Shown in pieces: positions 16,193-25,700 of a stretch of DNA of 61,146 bases. The DNA lies in assembly GCA_020721445.1 (NCBI GenBank), contig DYMU01000011.1:1-61146 (forward strand), in the 5' to 3' direction. A program made the translations under genes and the position numbers. Below the pieces are notes generated by a model. It made no database searches. It saw only the letters and a list, made by a program, of their open reading frames with translations, and was not told the DNA's origin. Numbering within the stretch: the first letter of the stretch is position 1; each line of letters starts with the position of its first letter. The stretch is from Gemmobacter nectariphilus. GTDB taxonomy: Bacteria > Pseudomonadota > Alphaproteobacteria > Rhodobacterales > Rhodobacteraceae.

Positions 16193-17391
16193 GCCGTGAC
16201 CTTTGCAGGCTGCGGGACCAAGGCGCCCGTGCCCTGCGCCTGACGCGCCAGCAGCCAAAGTGCCAGACCGAAGTAAAGGAAAAACAGCGCCGCCAGCCAT
16301 GCAAGGGCCGGCAGCGACACCGCCACATCGGCCCCCCGCACCACCTGATCGGTGCGCAGGTGCAGATAGGGCGTCAGCGGTGACATCGCACCCCAGGCCT
16401 GGGAAAACCCGTTCATCGCAAAGCGCGGAAAGCTGATCCCGGCAAAGCCGAAGGCCGGGGCGGTCAGCACCCCGGTCAGGCCAAGCGCTGCCACGGTATC
16501 GCCCGCCACCAGCGCCAGCAGCGCCCCAAGCGACAGGCAGGTCGCGACAAACAGCACCGAATAGACCAGATGCAGGCCAAGGCTGCCCAGAAACGGTGCC
16601 TCGAAGGTGCCAAAGATGATGGCATCGGCGCAAAACAGCGTGATCATGCCCGCGATGCCATAGGGCACAAGCTTGCCCGCCAGCGCGCGGATCGGCGTGC
16701 CGCCCAACCGCACCAGCCGCGCCATGCCGCCAAGGCTGTGGCGGTCGCGGGCGATGCACAAGACGGCGCTGACGCAGATGAAGATGTGCAAGACCGTTGG
16801 CATGACCGTTGCCAGCAGAAACTGGGTGTAATCCAGCGCCGGGTTGAAGAGCGGGCTTTGCTGGATCGGGATCGGGGTGACGCCGATCAGGGCGTCTTCG
16901 GTGCTTTGGCCGCGTGCCTGGCGCATCTGCACCGACAAGCCAACTGAAAACGTGCCGATCGCCGTGCCCGTTGCCCGCGCGACGATGCCGCCCACGGTCA
17001 GCATCTGGTTGTTGTAGAAGGTCACGATCTCGGGCGCAGTGCCGCTTAACACATCGCGCTCGGCATGTTCGGGGATCAGCAAGATGCCGTAGACCTTGCC
17101 CGCCAGCAGCGATTGCTTGGCTGCCGCAAGCGTCGGCAGCTGTGCCGTCACCGTCAGTTCCGGCGTGTCGTCCACCATGCGGGTGATCTGGCGCGAAATC
17201 TGGCTGCGGTCCAGATCGACCACCGCCACCGGCAGGCTGGTGGGCAGGCCCGCCCAGAACACCGTCGCCAGCAGCACAAACAGCAAAAGCGGGTAAGGCC
17301 CCAGCAGGAAGGCCAGCGCCGGGCGGGCCGCAATCTGGCGCAGCTCGCGGCGCAAGACCCGCTGGAAACCCGGCCGCAGGGGGCGTTTCAT
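16189..17391 (-). CDS. ABC-2 type permease (first of a pair)
   Basis: 400 aa, same architecture as its neighbour: N-terminal helix (about 28-48), periplasmic domain beginning LPVAVVDLDRSQISRQ, and a C-terminal bundle of about six membrane helices. Together with the HlyD-like protein (2 bp upstream) and the second permease it resembles the YbhG-YbhS-YbhR or YhiI-YhhJ export sets of enterobacteria, which normally include an ATPase gene. That gene is missing here, so the ATPase would have to be encoded elsewhere. Confidence 0.85.
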   Translation of the reverse strand: MKRPLRPGFQRVLRRELRQIAARPALAFLLGPYPLLLFVLLATVFWAGLPTSLPVAVVDLDRSQISRQITRMVDDTPELTVTAQLPTLAAAKQSLLAGKVYGILLIPEHAERDVLSGTAPEIVTFYNNQMLTVGGIVARATGTAIGTFSVGLSVQMRQARGQSTEDALIGVTPIPIQQSPLFNPALDYTQFLLATVMPTVLHIFICVSAVLCIARDRHSLGGMARLVRLGGTPIRALAGKLVPYGIAGMITLFCADAIIFGTFEAPFLGSLGLHLVYSVLFVATCLSLGALLALVAGDTVAALGLTGVLTAPAFGFAGISFPRFAMNGFSQAWGAMSPLTPYLHLRTDQVVRGADVAVSLPALAWLAALFFLYFGLALWLLARQAQGTGALVPQPAKVTA

Positions 17392-17393
17392 CG

Positions 17394-18371
17394 TCAGTTC
17401 CGGTCGAAATCGACCAGCGCGCTCATGCCTGGTCGCAGGTCAGGGGTCGGCACGACCGGCACCGCCCGGATCGAAAAGGAGCGCAGATCAAAGTCGCCCG
17501 TCGCCTTGGTTGCGCGCCAGTTGGCATAGCTGCCTTGCGCATTGATCGCCGTCACCTTCGCGGTCACCACCCGGTCTTGCAGCGCGGGCACCCGCACGGC
17601 CAGATCATCGCCGATCCGCAGCCCGCCCAGAATATCTTCGCGCAAGTTGAAGGTGAACCAGGCGTTGTCGACATCGACGACCGACACAAGCGGGGCGCCT
17701 GCGGCAAAGTTCTTGCCGGGTTCGGCCATGCGCGCGGTGATCTGCCCGTCGATCGGGGCCTTGACGGTCAGCTCGGCAATATCGGCGATGGTCTGCTGCA
17801 CCGATGCCTGGGCCTGCACGACCTGCGCCTGTGCCACCGCGCGCTGTTCGGGGCTGTTGCCGTTGCGGGCCAGCAGCAGATTGGCCTCGGCGGCCTCTTT
17901 GCCGCGCAGGGCGGCGGTCAGCTTGTTCGACACCTCGTCAAGGGTCTGTGCCGAGGCCGACACCCCGCCTTGCAGCCGGGCGAACCGGTCATAGGTCTTT
18001 TGCGCCAGGTCCAGATCGGCCACGGCCTTGGCAAATTCCGCCTCGCGCGCTGCAATGGTTTCGGGGCGGGTCGCATTGGCCAGATCGCGGTTCGCCTCGG
18101 CCACCATCAGGGCCGCTTGCGCCGTGCCCAGACCGGCCTGCAACTGCGGGCTGTCCAGCATCACGACGACCTGACCTGTGGTCACCCGGTCGCCGAAATC
18201 CACCGGCACCTCGGCCACCCGGCCCGACACCCTTGCCGCCAGATCAATGCGGGTCGCTTCCACCTCGCCCTGCACCAGCAGCGTTGGGGCACTGGTCATT
18301 GCCCACAAGGCATAGCCCCCCGACGCGGCGGCGGCCACGACGGCAACAGCGATCAGGATACGGGTCGACAT
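17394..18371 (-). CDS. HlyD family secretion/adaptor protein
   Basis: 325 aa. The ATG at 18371 is chosen because AAAGGA lies about 9 bases upstream; the longer frame to 18578 runs through the neighbouring pseudogene. An N-terminal membrane anchor (ILIAVAVVAAAASGGYALW) is followed by lipoyl half VSGRVAEVPVDFGDRV, a long coiled-coil hairpin (about 85-195) and second lipoyl half KAPIDGQITARMAEPGKNF. Probable periplasmic partner of the two ABC-2 permeases downstream. Confidence 0.88.
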   Translation of the reverse strand: MSTRILIAVAVVAAAASGGYALWAMTSAPTLLVQGEVEATRIDLAARVSGRVAEVPVDFGDRVTTGQVVVMLDSPQLQAGLGTAQAALMVAEANRDLANATRPETIAAREAEFAKAVADLDLAQKTYDRFARLQGGVSASAQTLDEVSNKLTAALRGKEAAEANLLLARNGNSPEQRAVAQAQVVQAQASVQQTIADIAELTVKAPIDGQITARMAEPGKNFAAGAPLVSVVDVDNAWFTFNLREDILGGLRIGDDLAVRVPALQDRVVTAKVTAINAQGSYANWRATKATGDFDLRSFSIRAVPVVPTPDLRPGMSALVDFDRN

Positions 18372-18393
18372 GGGGTCTGTCCTTTCGTCGCGA

Positions 18394-19281
18394 TCAGGTC
18401 GCGGCTTGCGCTGTGTCGGGGGCATCGGGCGTGTCGGCCTGCAAATCGACCCCGCGCAGCAAGGATACCCGACATATCCCGCCGTGGGCAATGCCTGCGT
18501 GCCGCAAGCGCAGGTCCGGCGCAAGGGGCGCGCCCTTGCCACGGTCTTGCGCATCACCGAAGGCGCGGTGGTTTTCAACCGTGCGCTGGTTGATGCCCCC
18601 AGCGGCCGAGATGATCTTGTTGGGCTGACCGGCCAAGACGCGGGCCAGCCCGTCGTGTTCGCGCGGGGTCAGGCTGGCAAACGCGCTCAGGCTGGCAAAT
18701 TGCGTCTGCGCCGCCCGCCGTTGGCCCGCCACGGGCAGCATGGTCTTGTCGGACTTGATCGCCTGATGCAGGCAGGCCAAAAGCTTGGCCGCGCTGGCGG
18801 TTGTTTCGATCAGGTCCGAGGCCCCGGCCTTCAGGGCGGCGACCGCCATGGCGGCATCGCCATGGGCAGTCAGCATGACGGCGGGCACGGTCAACCGCAC
18901 GGCGCGCAATTGTGTGATCAGCGAAACCCCATCCATCCCGGGCAGCACCGCATCGGCCAGAAGGCAGGCCGTGCCAAACGGGCAGGGCCGGGCCTGCTTG
19001 TTTTGGGTAGCAAGGAAGGTGTCGGTTTGCCCCGGCATTTCGGCCGCGCCCAGCAGCAAAAGCCCGCCGTCCGAGGCCCCGATCGTGATGACGGGCAGGG
19101 CCGATCGCAGTGTCGTGTCCGACTTGGTCTTCTTTGGGATGATCTGCCTGTCGGGGTATCTGTCGCAGCCGGTCTGTATGGCTGTCTTTGCCGTGGTGAC
19201 AACCTGATCGTCAATACCGCAGGTCAGCAAGGTCTGACGCGGCTGGATAGCGATCGCACCGGTGCCGGGCAGATTGCGCAC
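18394..19281 (-). pseudogene. Decayed FixJ/NarL-type response regulator
   Basis: The middle keeps a receiver-domain core: LLADAVLPGMDG with the phosphoacceptor Asp, then MLTAHGD. The N-terminal acidic pair is absent and the conserved Lys-Pro is replaced (DLIETTAS). A LuxR-type helix-turn-helix follows (LTPRE...AGQPNKII...QRTVENHRA). Right after VENHRA the frame breaks: the expected SVMRKTVARA sits one base out of frame near 18550, and the original frame resumes with PDLRLRHAGI. Loss of key residues and two compensating shifts indicate a pseudogene. It lies between an export operon and the stress block it may once have controlled. Confidence 0.7.
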
Positions 19282-19613
19282 CTGCCCCGGGCTGTGCGTC
19301 TGAATAGATCCCGATGCTGTCCGAGGCGCGCCTGCAAGCGTGGCTTGGTCCTACGACCCGTGACCTGCGACACGCGTACCGACAGACTGGGTGGCTGGTT
19401 GAAATCTGTGGCTGGGTGGGAACCCTTTGTGCCCTGCCGCGTTGAAAAATCGACTGGCCAGAGACCAAGCCGTCTAGTCGCCTTGCGGTCGCCGCGCTTG
19501 CCAGATCGCAGGGCGGCGTCCGCCAAGAACCACCAAGGCAATGCCTTGGGGATGGGACCACGCGGTCCTGCCTGATCACACGTGCATGTGCAGAATATTA
19601 AAGGAAAACAATC
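19282..19613. other. Intergenic region containing an EcfG-type promoter
   Basis: No gene is supported. A GGAAC-N16-CGTT promoter occurs at 19419-19443, about 170 bp upstream of the first small gene of the stress block. The remainder has no clear motif. Confidence 0.5.
19419..19443 (+). promoter_or_regulatory. EcfG-type general stress promoter
   Basis: GGAAC (19419-19423), 16-bp spacer, CGTT (19440-19443). This is the consensus recognised by the general stress sigma factor EcfG in alphaproteobacteria. It faces the small-peptide/PhnA-like/YciF genes. An identical element stands in front of the CsbD-like/ndvB pair. Confidence 0.6.
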
Positions 19614-19688
19614 ATGAATCAGATCATCTACATCGTCGGCGCGGTTGTCATCGTTTTGGCATTGCTCAGCTTTGTCGGCCTGCGCTGA
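19614..19688 (+). CDS. 24-residue single-helix membrane peptide
   Basis: ATG at 19614 preceded by AAAGGAA, then 24 codons and TGA. The peptide MNQIIYIVGAVVIVLALLSF plus VGLR is one hydrophobic helix with a short polar start and an Arg end, a pattern I know from tiny membrane proteins found beside stress genes in Rhodobacteraceae. It is followed after 29 bp by the PhnA-like gene and probably shares its transcript from the EcfG-type promoter. Too short for most gene callers. Confidence 0.65.
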   Translation: MNQIIYIVGAVVIVLALLSFVGLR

Positions 19689-19717
19689 ACGCGCGTCACA
19701 ACCAAAGGATCATTCCC

Positions 19718-20626
19718 ATGATGTCAAATACCACAGGCCGCCGCCCCGTCGCGGCCACCCTTTCTGGGCCCGATGCGATGACCGGGTCTTATATCGACTG
19801 GGCCGCCATTCTGGCCGGAAGCGTCTTTGCGCTTGCCCTGTCATTCTTGCTGATCAGCTTTGGTGCCAGCCTCGGGCTGTCGCTGACCTCACCCTATGAC
19901 GGTGAGGGCATGACGGCTGCATGGTTCGCCATTGCGGCCGGGATCTGGTTTGCCTGGGTTATGGTCACCGCCTTTGGCGCGGGCGGTTACATCGCCGGGC
20001 GGATGCGCCGCCGGGCCGGAGATGCCTCGGAACCCGAGGTTGAAGCCCGCGACGGCATGCACGGGCTGATGGTCTGGGCCACGGGTGCCCTGATCAGCAC
20101 TGTTCTGGCCACCATGGGCGCGGGCGGCCTGATCAGCGCCGGTGCCTCAACGGTTGGCGGTGCGGCCGAACTTGCCACCGAAGCGGCATCGCAAGCGGCC
20201 TCGTCCGACTACTTCGCCAATCTGATGCTGCGCAACACCGCGGCGGCGACACCCGGTGCCGCGACTGTCCCGACGATCGCGCGGGAAACCCAGCAGCAGG
20301 TGGCCAGCATTCTGGCACGCTCGGCGATGAATGGTGACATGGCCGAACGCGACAGCGCCTATTTGGCGCAGGTCGTGGCCGCCAACACCACGATGGACGA
20401 AACCGCCGCTCGCGCGCGTGTCGATGAGGTGAATGCCGAGATTGCCGAGGTCCGTGCCGCGGCGCTGGCAGCGGTCGAAAAGGCCCGTGTTGCGGGCGTG
20501 ATCTTCGGCTTCATCGCTGCCGCCACCCTGCTGGTTGGCGCGGTCGCTGCGTTCTTTGCCGCCACCGCCGGCGGACGCCACCGCGACGAAGGCCTTGGCT
20601 TCGACATTTCCGCGGCGCGGCGCTGA
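19718..20626 (+). CDS. PhnA-like multi-pass membrane protein, stress block
   Basis: 302 aa. Start ATG at 19718 (or 19721) has AAAGGA nine bases upstream; the longer frame from 19541 is rejected. Four hydrophobic segments: two near the N-terminus (IDWAAILAGSVFALALSFLL and AWFAIAAGIWFAWVMVTAFG), one at about 110-135, and one at the C-terminus (VIFGFIAAATLLVGAVAAFF). A polar Ala-rich periplasmic-like loop of about 120 residues separates the last two. Proteins of this type are often labelled PhnA-like without biochemical support. Context (EcfG-type promoter, YciF) points to stress physiology of the envelope. Confidence 0.7.
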   Translation: MMSNTTGRRPVAATLSGPDAMTGSYIDWAAILAGSVFALALSFLLISFGASLGLSLTSPYDGEGMTAAWFAIAAGIWFAWVMVTAFGAGGYIAGRMRRRAGDASEPEVEARDGMHGLMVWATGALISTVLATMGAGGLISAGASTVGGAAELATEAASQAASSDYFANLMLRNTAAATPGAATVPTIARETQQQVASILARSAMNGDMAERDSAYLAQVVAANTTMDETAARARVDEVNAEIAEVRAAALAAVEKARVAGVIFGFIAAATLLVGAVAAFFAATAGGRHRDEGLGFDISAARR

Positions 20627-20666
20627 TGCGCCGCCCGCCCTTGCAAGACCAAAAAGGATAACCCCG

Positions 20667-20738
20667 ATGCCCGCCCTTATTGCCTGGCTTCTCGGCGCCC
20701 CGCTGCTTGTCGTCGTGATCATCGCGCTGCTGCTCTGA
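20667..20738 (+). CDS. 23-residue membrane peptide
   Basis: ATG at 20667 follows AAAAAGGA. The product MPALIAWLLGAPLLVVVIIA plus LLL is a single Leu/Val/Ile-rich helix. It starts 40 bp after the PhnA-like gene and has its own ribosome-binding site, so it is likely translated. It is the second tiny hydrophobic peptide of this block. Confidence 0.6.
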   Translation: MPALIAWLLGAPLLVVVIIALLL

Positions 20739-20793
20739 TCGCCCGCTTCCATTGACCCGCGTCACGTTACGCCAACCCAGAAGGGGACAGTCC

Positions 20794-21018
20794 ATGCCCC
20801 GAAAATAACAGGCCGAGATCTTCATCGACACCCTGACCCAACTGGTGGACGCGGAACGTGACCGCGAAAAGGCCCGGCTGCGCGGCCAGCAAAAGGCCCG
20901 CGCCGAACGCCACATCAAGGGGTTCCGGGGCGGTTTTGACGAAACCCGCCGCGCTGTGCAGGCGACGCACAGCCAGCGTTTCGGCCAAATCACCATGATG
21001 CTTGGCGACCACGACTGA
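20794..21018 (+). pseudogene. Small charged protein with TAA at codon 5
   Basis: ATG at 20794 has a strong AAGGGGA ribosome-binding site, but codon 5 is TAA (20806-20808). The frame then stays open for 69 codons and reads as a natural, highly charged helical protein (AERDREKARLRGQQKARAE ... FRGGFDETRRAVQ) ending at TGA 21018, just before the YciF gene. Most simply, a one-base change of a Lys or Gln codon has broken it. Alternatively a GTG start at about 20848 could still give a shorter product, or the base is a sequencing error. Family unknown. Confidence 0.6.
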
Positions 21019-21076
21019 TCGTTGACGCCAAACACCCAACGTTCCAAGGCCCCAAGTGCCCTAAAGGAGAGACCCG

Positions 21077-21568
21077 ATGACCATCACAACTCTGGACGAT
21101 CTGTTTTTGCACACCCTGAAAGACGTGCTCTATGCCGAGCGCAAGATCCTGAAAGCCCTGCCGAAAATGGAACGCAAGGCCGCTGACCCAAAGCTGAAGG
21201 CCGCCCTGCTGTCGCATCGCGATGAAACCGAAGAACAGGTCGTGCGGCTGGAAGAAGTGTTCGACCTGCTGGGCAAACCCGCACGTGGCGCGAAATGCGA
21301 CGCGATGGTTGGCCTGATTGACGAGGCCGAAGGCCTGATGGCCGAGATTGACGATCCCGAAACCATGGACGCCGCACTCATCTCTCTGGCGCAGGCTGTC
21401 GAGCATTACGAGATCGCCCGTTACGGCACGTTGGTGGCCTGGGCCAAGCAGCTTGGCCATACCGAGGCGGCAACGCTGCTGAAAACGACGCTGGACGAAG
21501 AATACGGCGCCGACAAGGCGCTGTCGAAATTGGCCGAAGAAAGACTGAACAGCGCAGCAGCGGCCTAG
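21077..21568 (+). CDS. YciF/YciE-type ferritin-like protein (DUF892)
   Basis: 163 aa with an AAAGGAGAG ribosome-binding site. It is an all-helical ferritin-like four-helix bundle; the DUF892 pattern DLFLHTLKDVLYAERKILKA and the metal-ligand Glu/His positions (DETEEQ, AVEHYEIARYG, LDEEYGADKAL) are all present. Members bind iron or manganese and are induced by osmotic, oxidative or stationary-phase stress. Its place behind an EcfG-type promoter and tiny membrane peptides agrees with a general-stress role. Confidence 0.9.
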   Translation: MTITTLDDLFLHTLKDVLYAERKILKALPKMERKAADPKLKAALLSHRDETEEQVVRLEEVFDLLGKPARGAKCDAMVGLIDEAEGLMAEIDDPETMDAALISLAQAVEHYEIARYGTLVAWAKQLGHTEAATLLKTTLDEEYGADKALSKLAEERLNSAAAA

Positions 21569-21760
21569 GGCGCAAGCTGCCTTGTGCGGGGGGGCGCGCG
21601 CGTCCCTCCGCCGAACCAGTCGGGAAATCTGCCTCGGGCCGGGCGGGTTGACCGCCGGACTGTCCGCTTTCGCGACCCTTTCGGGGGCCAGTCTTTGTGG
21701 GGCAGTCGCTAAACAACCGGCGCGATGGCCTGAACTTCTGCCCTAACGTGAGACGCACCC

Positions 21761-22357
21761 GTGACCCGGGCCCATCGCCTCCATGATCTGCTGCCCCGGC
21801 AGGCTGCGTCCCTGCGCCACCGTGCCCTGAAACTGACCGGCAACGAACATCGGGCCGAGGATCTGGTTCAGGCCATGTTCCTGAAAGTCTGCGAAAAGCG
21901 CGACAGCTTCATACCGGACACCCATCTTCGGGCCTGACTGTTCACCATCTTGCGCAACACGTTCGTTTCGGAGCTTCGCAAATACCGGCGCGAGGTGGCC
22001 AATGTTGACGGGGCGATAGCGATCATCCTGTTTGAAGAACCGCGCCAAGAGTATGCGCTTGCGCTGAAGGAACTGATCTTGGCCATGGCGCGCTTGCCGG
22101 ACAGCCAGTGTCGGCCACTGGTGTTGATCGGGGAATAGGGCTGTTCGCAGCACATATCCGCCGAAACCCGCGGCTGCACCATCGGCACGATCAAAAGCCG
22201 GTTCAGCCGTGGTCGTGTGCTGCTTGCCAGCAGGTTTGGCGATGACCGCGCGTTGGCAGAAGCGACCGTGCCAAATGGAAAACCCGAAACCGGCCGCGCA
22301 TTGATGCCGCGCCGTTCTGGGGTGTCGGTGTTCCCGGCGGAACGGGCCGTGTTTTGA
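21761..22357 (+). pseudogene. Decayed ECF sigma factor gene (two in-frame stops)
   Basis: From a GTG at 21761 one frame reads as an EcfG/RpoE-like sigma factor: ALKLTGNEHRAEDLVQAMFL (region 2.1-2.2), LFTILRNTFVSELRKYRRE (2.3-2.4), MARLPDSQCRPLVLIGE and GCTIGTIKSRFSRGR (region 4). Two nonsense codons break it: TGA at 21935-21937 where Trp is conserved before LFTILRN, and TAG at 22136-22138 before region 4.2. Beyond about 22250 the frame runs into unrelated sequence. The gene sits inside the block whose promoters carry the cognate type of sequence. Confidence 0.8.
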
Positions 22358-22465
22358 TGCAGCACCGGCCCTGATCCGGGCCCCACGCGTCGCCCGTGTT
22401 GGCACGGTCCACCCTTGGGCTGCAAATCTGTAACTGCGCACACGCGAAACCGTGGTCGGCGCAGG

Positions 22466-22490
22466 GGAACGAAATCCGTAAAAGCGCGTT
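22466..22490 (+). promoter_or_regulatory. EcfG-type general stress promoter
   Basis: GGAAC (22466-22470), 16-bp spacer, CGTT (22487-22490), 56 bp upstream of the CsbD-like start. Same spacing as the site at 19419. It would place the CsbD-like gene and ndvB under general stress control. Confidence 0.65.
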
Positions 22491-22546
22491 GACACTGCGC
22501 GGGTGGCGACCGCCCGGCCCCCGCCTGATCCGAAAAGGAAACTGAC

Positions 22547-22741
22547 ATGGACTGGAACCAGATCGAATACAAATGGGCCGCCATGACACGGCGCGTGCGC
22601 GGCGGCATGACTTCGGCCGCTGCCCAAACACCATCACCGGCTGGAACGGGTGCCACTTTGGCCGATGTCCTGCCGTCACTGCTGTCGGATCGACACGCCA
22701 CGGTCGGCGTCGAGACGCGGCCTGAGACATCCACAGAGTGA
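22547..22741 (+). CDS. CsbD-like small stress protein
   Basis: 64 aa. The N-terminus MDWNQIEYKWAAMTRRVRGG resembles the CsbD signature (M-N/D-W-x-Q-I-E-x-x-W), a family of general-stress proteins of unknown biochemical role. The second half is Ala/Thr/Pro-rich and does not match the usual CsbD C-terminus, so it may be a divergent or truncated member. A stress promoter lies 56 bp upstream. Its TGA overlaps the GTG start of ndvB (GTGA at 22738-22741), which implies translational coupling. Confidence 0.6.
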   Translation: MDWNQIEYKWAAMTRRVRGGMTSAAAQTPSPAGTGATLADVLPSLLSDRHATVGVETRPETSTE

Positions 22742-25700
22742 AGCTTTCCGAGATACGGACCAATGTCTTGCCCCGGTGGCTGGCAAGAGGGCCTGCCGAA
22801 ACAGCAGAGGTCTGGCTGGACACGGCACCCATCCGGGCAGACCTGTTCGGCACCGAACGGCTGGAACATCACGCCCAAACCCTTGCCTCGGCGCAGCGGG
22901 TTGCCAGCGGAACGCCGCTGCGGGTCCGCAATCTGGCCAGCCGGGTTCAGGACAATGCCGACCTTCTGCTGGACGCCTACAAGACCTGCGCCCGGGGGTT
23001 GCGGGCCGGTCAGGCGATGACGCCTGCCGCAGAATGGCTGCTGGACAATTTCCACCTTGTCGAGCAGCAGTTGCGCCAGATCCGCGATGATCTTCCGCCC
23101 GGCTATTACCGGCAATTGCCAAAGCTGGCCGAGGGCCCGTTTGCCGGCTATCCGCGGGTTTTTGGCCTGGCCTGGGCCTATGTCGCCCATACCGACAGTC
23201 TGATGTCGGGGCCGGTGCTGGCGCGCTTTGTGCGGGCCTATCAGCAGGTTCAACCGCTGATGATCGGCGAGCTTTGGGCCGTCGCCATCACCTTGCGCAT
23301 CGTGTTGATCGAGAACATGCGCCGTCTGACCGTGCAGATTGTCGAGGGCCACGCCCTGCGGTTGCAAGCCGATGCCATTGTCGATGCGGTGATGGCCGCT
23401 GGCCAGACTGCGGGCCAAAATCCGGGCCAGACCCCCAACCCGTTGCCTCTGTCGGTGATGCAGCAGGCGGTGGCGCCGTTTGAAGCAGCACCCTTGTCGC
23501 CGATCATCGCCGCCCAGATCGCCAAGCGTTTGCGCGGCTTTGATCCGCTGCAAACCCCTCTGTTCGGCTGGCTGGAAGATCGGCTGAACCGTCAGGGCAC
23601 CAGCATCGACGATGTGGTGACGGCCACGCAGGTCCGGCTTGGCGCGTCAAACGTGACGATGCGCAATATCGTCACCTCGATGCGGCTGTTGTCGGAAATG
23701 GATTGGGCCGATTTCTTTGAAGAGGTCAGTCTGGTGGATGCGCGTCTGCGCGACTCGGCGACCTATGCCGCCACGGATTTTGCCACCCGCAACCGCTATC
23801 GCACCGAAATCGAGGTATTGGCGCGCGGATCGGACCACACCGAAACCGCCGTCACCGAAACCTGTCTGGCGCTTGCCGCCAAGGCCGAGGGCGATTTTCA
23901 GGGCGTTGTCGGCCATTGGCTGATCGGGGCCGGACGCGCAAAGCTGGAAGCGCTGATCGGATTTCGCCCGCCGTTGCGGATGCGGGTGATGCGCAAGATC
24001 GGGCGGGTGGGCCTGCCCGGCTATCTGGGGGCGATGGCGGCGGTGGCCCTGGGCCTTGTCGCCGTGGCTTTGTCCCTGATGGCGGCTGCGGGGGCCGGGC
24101 CGCTGGTTCTGGCGCTGTTGGGGGTCGTGGGCTTTCCGGTTGCCTTCGATCTGGCCACGGCCATTGTCAACACCACCGTCAGCCGGATGGTCGGGCCAAA
24201 ACCCTTGCCGGGTCTTGATCTTGCCAAGGGTATTCCGCCCCATCTGCGCACGCTGGTGGCCGTTCCGGTCATGCTGAACGATGCGGGCGATATCGCGGCG
24301 CAGATCGAACAGCTTGAGGTGCATCATCTGTCCAGCGTCGGCGGGGCCGTGCATTTTGCCTTGCTGTCCGACACCTTGGACAGCGCAACCCAAACCAGCC
24401 CGAAGGACGAGCGGCTTGTTGCCCATGCCGTGGCGGCCGTCGCCCGGCTGAACGCCCGTTACCCGACTGACAAGGCTGCGCGGTTCTTCCTTTTGCACCG
24501 CCGCCGGTTGTGGAACCCCGCCGAAGGGGTCTGGATGGGCTGGGAACGCAAGCGTGGCAAGCTGGCGGAATTGAACCGGCTGCTGCGCGGCGCGACCGAC
24601 ACCAGCTTTGCCGTCATCAGCAGCGCCTTGCCGGACGATATCCGCTATGTCATCACGCTGGACGCCGACACCCGCCTGCTGCGCGGCACGGTTGCGCAGA
24701 TGGTCGGCAAGATGGCCCATCCGCTGAACCGGGCGCGGCTTGACCCGGTGACCCGGCAGGTCACCAGCGGTTATGGCATCTTGCAACCGCGCGTCAGTGC
24801 CACCCTGCCGATGGGGCAGAACGGTTCGGTCTACCAGCAGCTGTTTTCGGCGCCCGGCGGGATCGAGCCCTATGCGGCGGCGGTGTCGGATGTCTATCAG
24901 GATCTGTTCGGCGAAGGCTCGTTCACCGGCAAGGGGATCTATGATGTCGATGCCTTTTCGGAGGCTCTGGCCGGTCGCGTGCCGGAAAACACGATGCTGA
25001 GCCATGATCTGTTTGAAGGCAGCCTTGCCCGGGCCGGCCTGACCTCGGATGTCGAAGTGGTCGAGGATTTTCCGGTCCGCCATGATGTGGATATCCGCCG
25101 TCAGCACCGCTGGGTGCGGGGCGACTGGCAGCTTTGGCCGTGGATCTTCGGGGCAAGACGGCGTGAGCAGGGCGGCATCCCGCCGGTGGGCCGCTGGAAG
25201 ATGATCGACAACCTGCGCCGGTCCTTGCTGGCGCCCTTGGCGCTGCTGGCGCTGTTTGCGGGGTGGATGCTGCCGCTGCCGCTGGCTTTGGCCTGGACGG
25301 CTGTCGTGGTTGTGCTGCTGGCCCTGCCGCGCCTGCTGTCGCTGCCGTTTGATCTGGTGCCAACCCGCACCGGGGTGACGTTGCGCAGCCATTTTGCCGC
25401 CCTTTGGTCGGATGCCCTGTCGGCGCTGGGCCAGATCGCGCTGAACCTTGTTCTGCTGGCCGACACGGCGGCCACCATGCTGGATGCCATTTTGCGCACC
25501 TTGTGGCGCTTGACGGTGTCGCGCCGGCATCTGCTGGAATGGATGACGGCGGCGCAGGCGGGCAGCGGCGCGCAGCCGACCTTGGCAAGGCACTATCTGC
25601 GGATGATGCCCGGCCTTGTGCTGGGCCTTGGCACGCTTGGCGCGGCGGTGGTGTTGAACCCGGTGGTCTGGCCGGTCCTGATCCCGTTTGGCCTTGTCTG

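Noticed and set aside
16193-16759. N-terminal extension of the second ABC-2 permease
   Set aside because: It overlaps the preceding permease and lacks membrane-protein composition; the ATGA junction at 16192 decides the start.
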